Notes under the pieces: generated by a model
Seen by the model: only the letters and a program-made list of their open reading frames with translations
The model's database searches: none
Told to the model about the DNA's origin: nothing
Assembly (NCBI GenBank): GCA_029940175.1
Contig: JAOZRM010000199.1
Location: forward strand, 1-5,361
DNA from: Candidatus Sabulitectum sp.
GTDB taxonomy: Bacteria > Fermentibacterota > Fermentibacteria > Fermentibacterales > JCC-6
Reading direction: 5' to 3'
Length of the DNA stretch: 5,361 nucleotides
Shown here: positions 1 through 5,361 of the stretch, one piece after another
Numbering within the stretch: position 1 is the first letter of the stretch
How the letters are laid out: every line of letters begins with the position of its first letter
Made by a program: the position numbers and the translations under genes

Positions 1-1094
1 TCATCCGTGACAAATTCTACTGGATCCTCTATGGTTACAATGTTGTTCTGCTCAGATGAAATGGTAATAAGGCTGGAATAAAGAGTTGTTGTCTTACCAC
101 TGCCGGTTGGACCTGTAACAAGAACCAGTCCATTGGGTGAATTGATCATATCCTTGAATATGTCCATATCCCGTTTATCAAAACCAAGAACCGAAAGATC
201 CTGCATCAGTATTGCTGGATCAAGGATTCGGAGAACTATCTTCTCTCCGAAGGCTACTGGTACAGTAGAGCATCTGATCTCAACAGGTTTCCCCTCGAAA
301 TGAGTTCTGATCCTTCCGTCCTGCGGACGTCTCTTCTCTGCTATGTTCAGCCCGGAAATCATTTTGATCCTGCTTGTAATGGCAAAATGAAGTTTCTTGG
401 GAAGTCTGTACACCAGATGCAGAATTCCATCAATTCTGAACCTGACAACAGTGTTTTCCCGATGGGGTTCAATATGAATGTCGCTTGCTCTTTCTTCAAA
501 TGCATGCTGGAACAGATGATTCACAGCATTGATAACCGGCTTGTCAGTTGGTTCTATGGATCTGTCTGCAGTGCTGTCCACAAACCGCTCAAGGTTGCCT
601 ATATCAACAATTTCATCACCGGAAAGTTCTTTTGTCGCAGCGAGAATCGAGCTGTGAAGACCATAGAATTGTCTGATAACCTTGTCTATTGCCCTGGGAC
701 GACTAAGGTAAATAACGATCTCTTTGCCGAACATGTTCGCCATGTCGTCGATCTGCACTGGTGAGGGAAGAGAACTCACCGCCAGGAAGAGTCTGTTTCC
801 ATCTTCCTTGAAGGCAACGATACCTTTGGCCTGAGCATAGGCTCCCGGAAGACACTCTGTGACAACCTGGTAATCAAGTTCAAGAGGGTCAAGATCGGTG
901 TAAGGTACTCCTGCAAGCTCTGCCAGATGCATGTACAGTTTTTCTTCGCCTATGATACCACTGGAAACAAGAAGGTTCAGTGTATCTTCACTTGAATTTT
1001 CAGATAATCTCTGAAATCTTTTTAAAACTGATTCAGAAATCAGACCATCCCTGAAAAGTGTATCTGGCACTGCTTCCGGGCTAACTTTTCTCAT
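1..1094 (-). CDS. GspE/PilB-family type II secretion or type IV pilus assembly ATPase, 3' end cut off by the window edge
   Basis: This is a cytoplasmic hexameric ATPase that powers assembly of a type IV pilus or type II secretion pseudopilus. The first 364 residues are visible; family members usually have about 500-570, so the C-terminal third is missing. An N-terminal T2SSE_N/MshEN-like domain covers roughly residues 38-144 (LAELAGVPYTDLDP at 57-70). The core begins near 185 with the family motif ASDIHIEP (203-210), then RFRIDGIL (218-225) and AEKRRPQDGRI (252-262). The Walker A motif is GPTGSGKTT at 328-336 with Lys334, and the Asp-box-type motif IEDPVE is at 355-360. The ATG overlaps the deoA stop by one base (TGATG) and has a GAGGAG ribosome binding site 8 nt upstream, which supports this start and translational coupling. 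Whether it is GspE or PilB cannot be decided, because the C-terminal zinc-binding CxxC region lies outside the window. Assignment to the ATPase family is secure. Confidence 0.95.
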   Translation of the reverse strand, partial: MRKVSPEAVPDTLFRDGLISESVLKRFQRLSENSSEDTLNLLVSSGIIGEEKLYMHLAELAGVPYTDLDPLELDYQVVTECLPGAYAQAKGIVAFKEDGNRLFLAVSSLPSPVQIDDMANMFGKEIVIYLSRPRAIDKVIRQFYGLHSSILAATKELSGDEIVDIGNLERFVDSTADRSIEPTDKPVINAVNHLFQHAFEERASDIHIEPHRENTVVRFRIDGILHLVYRLPKKLHFAITSRIKMISGLNIAEKRRPQDGRIRTHFEGKPVEIRCSTVPVAFGEKIVLRILDPAILMQDLSVLGFDKRDMDIFKDMINSPNGLVLVTGPTGSGKTTTLYSSLITISSEQNNIVTIEDPVEFVTD

Positions 1095-2365
1095 CAATGG
1101 ATCTCCTCAATAATAAGAGGGTCTGATGGTGCATCCCATTTGAAACTGCTGCTTATGGCCCTGACTGCCTCTTCTGCTGAATCACGGTCAACGGCATGTA
1201 CCCTGCCCAGAAGCTGACCATCCTCAATAGGCGATCCGCACAACACTTCCTGCTCCCAGCCTACAAAAGGGTTGACTGAGTCCTCAACCCGGTATCTTCC
1301 TCCACCCAGCTTCCGCACAGACACGCCTACTGCAAGTGCATCCGGCCCACACCAGTATCCGGTTCTATCTGCACGCACATCCCTGATAACAGGAGCCTGG
1401 GGCAGTGCTTCAAAAGCAGCAATGTCCCCACCCTGAGCTTCAACCATCTTCACAAATACATCCATAGCCTTTCCGTTAGCGAGGTTTTTTCTGCAGAGAT
1501 CTTCTCCATTGTCTATTCCCGCATGAAAAGCCATTCTTGCAACAAGTGATATGGTTAGTTCAGTGGAATCGGCAGGGCCTGTATTCCTGAGAATATCAAG
1601 AGATTCCTGTACCTCCAGGGTGTTGCCCGCTGAAAGTCCTGTTGGATGATTCATTGATGTTATGAGAGCGCTGGCTTTTTTTCCAGACATTTTTGAGATC
1701 TGCACCAGAGTTTCTGCCAGTTCACGGGCATCATCAAGATTTTTCATGAATGCTCCGGAACCGCATTTCACATCGAAAACCAGTATGTCCGGGTTCTCTG
1801 CAAGTTTTTTTGAAAGAATGCTGGCGCATATCAAAGGAATAGATGTTACTGTGGAAGTGGCATCCCTGAGTGAATACAATACCCTGTCCGCAGGGGCAAG
1901 TTCATCGGTTTGACCAATCATGCATACACCGAGTTCAGCAACCTGCGCTTTAAACTGGTCAAGAGTAAGGTTGACCCTGAACCCCGGAATAGATTCAAGC
2001 TTATCAAGAGTTCCACCTGTATGTCCCAGCCCTCTGCCACTTATCATGGGAACTCTGATTCCAATTGATGCTGCAAGGGGTGCCAGAATGAGAGACAGCT
2101 TGTCTCCCACACCACCAGTACTGTGTTTATCTGCAAGGGGACTAAGCGATTTGTCCCACTTCACAACTGTTCCGCTGTCACGCATTGCCATTGTAAGAGC
2201 CAGTGTTTCATCCTTGTCAAGGCCATTGATGTAAGCGGCCATGAGAAATGCACCGGCATGATAATGAGTAACCGAACCATCGGCGATGCCTGAAGCGAAT
2301 TTGTACAGATCGTCCCGGGAAAGAGATTCCGAGTCTCTCTTTGCTCTGAGTATATCAGTGATCAT
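1094..2365 (-). CDS. deoA: Thymidine / pyrimidine-nucleoside phosphorylase
   Basis: This cytoplasmic enzyme reversibly cleaves thymidine (and possibly uridine) with phosphate, giving the free base and (deoxy)ribose-1-phosphate, in pyrimidine salvage. With the ATG at 2365 it has 423 residues, close to the usual 425-440 of DeoA/Pdp. The phosphate-binding segment DKHSTGGVGDK is at 79-89. The family signature SGRGLGHTGGTLDKLE is at 109-124 and matches my recollection of E. coli DeoA there. The base-contacting Arg, Ser and Lys seen in E. coli (Arg171, Ser186, Lys190) correspond to Arg167, Ser182 and Lys186. The helical domain continues through VKCGSGAFMK (199-208), and the C-terminal alpha/beta domain includes the Gly-rich RKLGGGRYR (351-359). 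The ATG at 2365 is preferred because it overlaps the upstream stop as ATGA. A GTG at 2371, in frame two codons earlier with a weak GGA 9 nt upstream, is a real alternative. DeoA versus the broader-specificity Pdp cannot be settled by eye. No key residue is missing. Confidence 0.96.
   Translation of the reverse strand: MITDILRAKRDSESLSRDDLYKFASGIADGSVTHYHAGAFLMAAYINGLDKDETLALTMAMRDSGTVVKWDKSLSPLADKHSTGGVGDKLSLILAPLAASIGIRVPMISGRGLGHTGGTLDKLESIPGFRVNLTLDQFKAQVAELGVCMIGQTDELAPADRVLYSLRDATSTVTSIPLICASILSKKLAENPDILVFDVKCGSGAFMKNLDDARELAETLVQISKMSGKKASALITSMNHPTGLSAGNTLEVQESLDILRNTGPADSTELTISLVARMAFHAGIDNGEDLCRKNLANGKAMDVFVKMVEAQGGDIAAFEALPQAPVIRDVRADRTGYWCGPDALAVGVSVRKLGGGRYRVEDSVNPFVGWEQEVLCGSPIEDGQLLGRVHAVDRDSAEEAVRAISSSFKWDAPSDPLIIEEIH
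1103..1108 (-). promoter_or_regulatory. Ribosome binding site of the GspE/PilB ATPase gene, inside deoA
   Basis: GAGGAG on the minus strand lies 8 nt before the ATG at 1094. It is formed by two consecutive Glu codons near the C-terminus of the phosphorylase (EEIH-stop). The ATPase start therefore depends on sequence inside deoA, and ribosomes finishing deoA stop on top of the new start codon. Confidence 0.8.
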
Positions 2366-3399
2366 AACCACGTGAAAAAGTCCAGTATCTTAAAGTATTC
2401 AAGAGCACCAAAGGAAACTACTGCAATTAACAATGTCCATAATATCCAGAAGATCACACCCTTTCCAGGAGATTTCAAGCTTTCTAGAAATTCCCCGACG
2501 GAAATGGTCTCTTCTGAAATTGAAGGATGTTTGATCTCATCGTAGGTGAAAATCATTTTTTTCTTCAACAGGGATCTCAGCTTTGCAACTGACTCTATTG
2601 TCATTTCTGAATTACCGGACACAACGGTATATGGCACTTCTTCAGTTTCATCTGCAGTAGATTCATTTACGGTAACTTCCGTGATCTCACTGAAAGATTG
2701 TCCTTGAAGGGAGGCATCCTCTTTTTCTTCTGGGTGGTCTTCTGAAACAACAGGTTCATCCTCAAAAACAATTCTGTTTGGTCGCCGTACAGGCATCTCT
2801 GGAAGAGGCTCCTCCTCAATTCTGCCATGTGCAGCAAGTGGCCAGTCTTCAAGATCAAAAAGCCCGCAGCTGACTATGGGTTGCCACTTTTTTCCCTCGA
2901 GAGAAATCTCGGTCTCCACTGGAACTCTGGAATGCTTGATCCATTCTCTAATGGTATCTGTATCATTTGCTGTGTAAACACGGCCATCAATCCGAAGGAC
3001 AGGAAGATCCGGTTTCTCAACAACCTGACTTCTCAGATTCAAGGCAAGAGCAGGAAGAGCTGTTGCCATAACCCCTCCTGGAGGAGTTCTGGGGCCTTCA
3101 ACAATGGCATCTTCGGTTATCCGCCCCTGTTCCGCCCATTTAACAATAGTCTCGAACCTGTGTGCCTTGAAAACTCCTGTTTTCATGGATACAATCCACT
3201 GGCTGTCCGGGTTCAGGATCGCTGCAAATTCCGGTTCGCTCAACACAGAAAGCCACTGGTCAGAACCTGCTTCTCTGAAACTGTCCTCGGCAGTAACCCT
3301 TGATTCCAGAACCCAACTCTTCAGTTCACTGAAACTGGAGGTCCTGTGAATATTGCCGGAATGTTTCAGCTCGTATGCACCGCTTTCATCAACGGACAT
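2362..3399 (-). CDS. Tail-anchored protein with repeated GYF_2-like modules, function unknown
   Basis: I do not recognise a named gene. With the start used here the product has 345 residues. Three modules of about 50 residues recur at roughly 8-60, 68-121 and 133-186. Each has a short beta-hairpin-like start, a helix, then a W-[VAI]-x2-[SG]-R-[VI] turn (Trp29-Val35, Trp88-Ile94, Trp153-Val159). Module 1 ends in a G-x2-QW segment (45-49) and module 3 in KKWQPI (170-175), like the C-terminal part of GYF_2 (DUF4339) domains. A weaker fourth copy lies near 257-308. Between modules 3 and 4 is an acidic, Pro/Glu-rich linker (about 190-256). A single strongly hydrophobic helix at 314-336 is followed by nine residues, so the bulk is predicted to be cytoplasmic with a C-terminal anchor; no signal peptide is seen. 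GYF-type folds usually bind proline-rich peptides, so an adaptor role is an inference. The start is set by AGGAGG 6 nt before the ATG at 3399; the earlier ATG at 3420 would place that site inside the gene. The stop overlaps deoA as ATGA. Confidence 0.85.
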   Translation of the reverse strand: MSVDESGAYELKHSGNIHRTSSFSELKSWVLESRVTAEDSFREAGSDQWLSVLSEPEFAAILNPDSQWIVSMKTGVFKAHRFETIVKWAEQGRITEDAIVEGPRTPPGGVMATALPALALNLRSQVVEKPDLPVLRIDGRVYTANDTDTIREWIKHSRVPVETEISLEGKKWQPIVSCGLFDLEDWPLAAHGRIEEEPLPEMPVRRPNRIVFEDEPVVSEDHPEEKEDASLQGQSFSEITEVTVNESTADETEEVPYTVVSGNSEMTIESVAKLRSLLKKKMIFTYDEIKHPSISEETISVGEFLESLKSPGKGVIFWILWTLLIAVVSFGALEYFKILDFFTWL

Positions 3400-3405
3400 A
3401 GCCAC

Positions 3406-3411
3406 CCTCCT
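3406..3411 (-). promoter_or_regulatory. Ribosome binding site that decides the start of the GYF-like gene
   Basis: A perfect AGGAGG on the minus strand lies 6 nt upstream of the ATG at 3399. The same frame stays open to an ATG at 3420, but that codon has only an A-rich leader and no comparable site. The shorter 345-residue product is therefore favoured over the 352-residue one. Confidence 0.85.
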
Positions 3412-3435
3412 GTTAATCATTTTTCCACATTCTCA

Positions 3436-3480
3436 ACAAAAGCACCAATTATTTTTAATAGCTTGCTGAAGAACTTTTGT
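3436..3480. repeat. 7-bp inverted repeat flanking the promoter
   Basis: The arms ACAAAAG (3436-3442) and CTTTTGT (3474-3480) are perfect inverted copies separated by 31 bp. One arm overlaps the -35 box and the other lies just downstream of the expected transcription start. It could be an operator-like site or chance in AT-rich DNA. The long loop and lack of a following T-run argue against a terminator. Confidence 0.3.
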
Positions 3481-3483
3481 CAA
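3455..3483 (-). promoter_or_regulatory. Sigma-70-type promoter for the GYF-like / deoA / ATPase unit
   Basis: On the minus strand a consensus -35 box TTGACA (3483-3478) is followed by a 17-bp spacer and a -10 box TATTAA (3460-3455, four of six consensus bases). The expected transcription start is near 3448, leaving a leader of about 50 nt before the ATG at 3399. The element starts three bases after the TAG stop of the glycosyltransferase gene and lies in the only non-coding gap of the window, which adds support. It was identified by eye and has no experimental backing. Confidence 0.65.
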
Positions 3484-3485
3484 CT

Positions 3486-5361
3486 CTAAAAAACAGACAC
3501 AATACCATCGAATATAAGGGTATCTGCAATCGCCTCGGAAACAACAGCACCATCGAGCCATCCCCTGTTACCACATATTGTTATAAGTCTCTCCACATAA
3601 GCATTCCAGTGAGATGGCAACACTCCCTGTACTGCATATCTGTGATAAAGTCTGGGTCCTGGTAAAATAGACACCAGAAATGCCATCTCTCTCACAGAAA
3701 GTTCAGAAGCATTCTCGTTAAAATAATACAGTGCTGCTGAGTCAAAACCGAATACCCCGGGACCCAGTTCAACAATGTTCGCATATACTTCCAGAATTCT
3801 ATCCTTGGACAGCCACCGCTCAAGTCTCCAGGTAAGAAATACCTCCTGAAGCTTTCTTGAAAGAGTTTTTTCTCTACCAAGAAACAAGTTCTTTGCAAGT
3901 TGCATGGAAATGGTGGATCCTCCCCTGACAAAACGCCCCTGGGCCATATTAGCCCTTATGGAGTTCCTGATATGGTATTCGCTGAAACCGCTATGCCTTC
4001 TGAAGGAAGCATCTTCCGCACATCGCAACAACGGTTCAAAACAGAATGGGAGGGAATCAAAAAACAGAAAATCCGGATTCGTCAATGTATCCAGTCCGAT
4101 TCGAGCAGTGTTTCCCCATGAGTCACGCATAAAGCAGTCTGCGCCGGTTTGATCCCGTATTCTTCCAAAAGTGATCGGGCTGTAGCCAACCGTGAGCCGG
4201 GAAGCGTCAATGTCCAGGAAGATATCACAACTGTCCGGGTAATCCCAGTCCAGATTAAGCTCTGTGTGGACAGATAACTCTCCACCCAGGGTAAGTCCCC
4301 TCAAACCTCCAAGAAGCTCCTCGGGTACAGATTCAGTAATAGCCTCTCCTGCAAGAGCTCGATTGGATAACTCCATGGTGAGCGTTCTGCGTTCTCCCCA
4401 GGAATAAGCAAGGTTGAAGGCCAGACTCAATTCGCGGGAATCAACCGAACCGGAGTCAATAACAAGGATCCCCGTGTCAATAAGAACAAAACCACTGCAG
4501 GATAAAGCTGCATCAGTGGAAAATGTGTCTGGAGCAATTGCAGCACTCCAGATAGATAAGCTGTCAAATCGTAGATCGGTTGAGAAAAAGATCGTGTCAT
4601 TTCCAGGAAAACTTACAGATAGCGAGCCTGAGGGTACAGCTGTCATTATTGCTCCTGAAGAAATACTGTCCAGAAAGAGCATTGCTGGTTCTGCTATCTG
4701 AGAAAAGTCCATGCTTAGACAAGCAGAAGGATTTCCACTCTGAAGCCTGTATTCAAAAGCCGCGGAAGCAGATCTTCCGTCAAGTTCTGTGATGAAACCG
4801 GATACATCAGGTATCGGATGAAGAATGCCGGAGCACCAGCCTGAAACACTGTGCCCTCTGGCAATAGCTGGAAGTACATCATCAATCTCTATTCCCGGAA
4901 AACCTGAACAATTGTTGAATACGAAGTAGACACTGTCACCGGCTCGATTAAAAAAACTCTCCCCCCACCCACCACGGGCATATCCTCTGTCGAGACCGTT
5001 TTCTCTGGTTCCGTAAAACTCCGTACCGTATAGAGGAATAGAGCCTGCAGCAATGGATACGACAGGCAGATGAAGATGGTGAGGAATTGAACCATCAATT
5101 GATCTGTCGCGAGAGATGTCAGGTTGAACCACCACACCCTGAAGAACAACATGGAGCGGAATCGGATGAAAAAGATCTCCCCCCAGAAGAACCGAGAGTT
5201 CTCTACAGGAGATCCCGATACCAGGCATTTGAAGATTCTTGATCACAAGTGAATTAAATCCATACCTGATACCGTCGAAAGTGCATTCCTCATCAAATTC
5301 AAGGAGATGATTTCTCGCTGTGATCCACACAAAAGTGTGTACAAGAAGCAGCAAAATTGCA
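3486..5361 (-). CDS. Membrane-anchored monofunctional peptidoglycan glycosyltransferase (GT51) with long AsmA-like N-terminal region, 5' end outside window
   Basis: The enzyme is predicted to polymerise lipid II into glycan strands on the periplasmic face of the inner membrane. The frame is open to the right edge, so the true start is missing; 624 residues are visible, numbered here from the codon at 5360-5358. Residues 1-14 (AILLLLVHTFVWIT) are probably the end of an N-terminal membrane anchor. Residues about 20-430 are beta-rich with alternating hydrophobic residues and resemble AsmA/TamB-like repeats, but only weakly. The GT51 domain spans about 434-577 and shows all main motifs: EDASFRRHSG (449-458, catalytic Glu449), GGSTISMQLAKN (480-491), RKLQE (502-506, second catalytic Glu506) and KDRILEVYANIVELGPGVFG (519-538). 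The two Glu residues are 57 apart, as in E. coli PBP1b (Glu233/Glu290). Only about 47 residues follow, so there is no transpeptidase domain. The closest familiar type is MtgA, which is much shorter (about 240 residues). The GT51 assignment is firm; the N-terminal role is unknown. Confidence 0.93.
   Translation of the reverse strand, partial: AILLLLVHTFVWITARNHLLEFDEECTFDGIRYGFNSLVIKNLQMPGIGISCRELSVLLGGDLFHPIPLHVVLQGVVVQPDISRDRSIDGSIPHHLHLPVVSIAAGSIPLYGTEFYGTRENGLDRGYARGGWGESFFNRAGDSVYFVFNNCSGFPGIEIDDVLPAIARGHSVSGWCSGILHPIPDVSGFITELDGRSASAAFEYRLQSGNPSACLSMDFSQIAEPAMLFLDSISSGAIMTAVPSGSLSVSFPGNDTIFFSTDLRFDSLSIWSAAIAPDTFSTDAALSCSGFVLIDTGILVIDSGSVDSRELSLAFNLAYSWGERRTLTMELSNRALAGEAITESVPEELLGGLRGLTLGGELSVHTELNLDWDYPDSCDIFLDIDASRLTVGYSPITFGRIRDQTGADCFMRDSWGNTARIGLDTLTNPDFLFFDSLPFCFEPLLRCAEDASFRRHSGFSEYHIRNSIRANMAQGRFVRGGSTISMQLAKNLFLGREKTLSRKLQEVFLTWRLERWLSKDRILEVYANIVELGPGVFGFDSAALYYFNENASELSVREMAFLVSILPGPRLYHRYAVQGVLPSHWNAYVERLITICGNRGWLDGAVVSEAIADTLIFDGIVSVF

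Noticed and set aside
300..764. Plus-strand open frame of 154 codons
   Set aside because: It lies wholly antisense to the GspE/PilB gene, whose motifs are unmistakable; its translation shows no recognisable domain.
1662..2234. Two plus-strand frames of 83 and 104 codons
   Set aside because: Both are antisense to the best-conserved part of deoA and look like compositional shadows.
2827..3303. Plus-strand frame of 158 codons opposite the GYF-like gene
   Set aside because: Because the minus-strand gene is itself unnamed I considered this frame seriously. The minus frame has a perfect ribosome binding site, a promoter, internal repeats, a membrane helix and an ATGA junction, whereas the plus frame has none of these.
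3400..3485. Intrinsic terminator after the GT51 gene
   Set aside because: The only inverted repeat has 7-bp arms around a 31-bp loop and no following T-run in the transcript direction. The promoter occupies the same sequence.
4945..4973. Homopolymer-rich patch (runs of A and C) suggesting a frameshift or phase-variable tract
   Set aside because: The minus-strand reading frame passes through intact and the runs are short, so there is no sign of disruption or a slippage switch.
5352..5354. TTG as the start of the GT51 gene
   Set aside because: The frame remains open to the window edge and the TTG falls within a hydrophobic stretch that looks like the middle of a membrane anchor, so the real start is outside.

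Overview
The window is a tightly packed bacterial chromosomal segment in which every supported gene lies on the minus strand. Reading in the direction of transcription (high to low coordinates), the genes are: a membrane-anchored monofunctional peptidoglycan glycosyltransferase of family GT51, whose start lies beyond the right edge; an 86-bp intergenic gap with a good sigma-70-type promoter; a tail-anchored protein built from repeated GYF_2-like modules; a thymidine/pyrimidine-nucleoside phosphorylase (deoA-type); and the first 364 residues of a GspE/PilB-type secretion or pilus assembly ATPase that runs off the left edge.

The last three genes look like one transcription unit. The GYF-like gene and deoA overlap in an ATGA quartet (4 bp). 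deoA and the ATPase gene overlap by one base in TGATG, and the ribosome binding site of the ATPase sits inside the last sense codons of deoA. The promoter (TTGACA, 17-bp spacer, TATTAA) begins three bases after the stop codon of the glycosyltransferase gene. It therefore separates the cell-wall gene from the three-gene unit, although read-through is possible because no terminator is visible between them.

The gene content points to a diderm (Gram-negative type) bacterium. The GspE/PilB ATPase and a GT51 enzyme resembling the MtgA type fused to a long beta-rich, AsmA-like region both fit a cell with an outer membrane and a pilus or type II secretion machine. The base composition is moderate, with good AGGAGG-like ribosome binding sites. 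I cannot name the lineage from the sequence alone; a deltaproteobacterial or FCB-group/candidate-phylum origin is a guess from the domain architectures.

There are no mobile elements, CRISPR arrays, tRNA or rRNA genes and no obvious defence system. The least ordinary items are the multi-GYF-like tail-anchored protein and its coupling to deoA and a pilus/secretion ATPase, and the AsmA-like/GT51 fusion. This looks like housekeeping DNA with unusual architectures rather than a clear new system.
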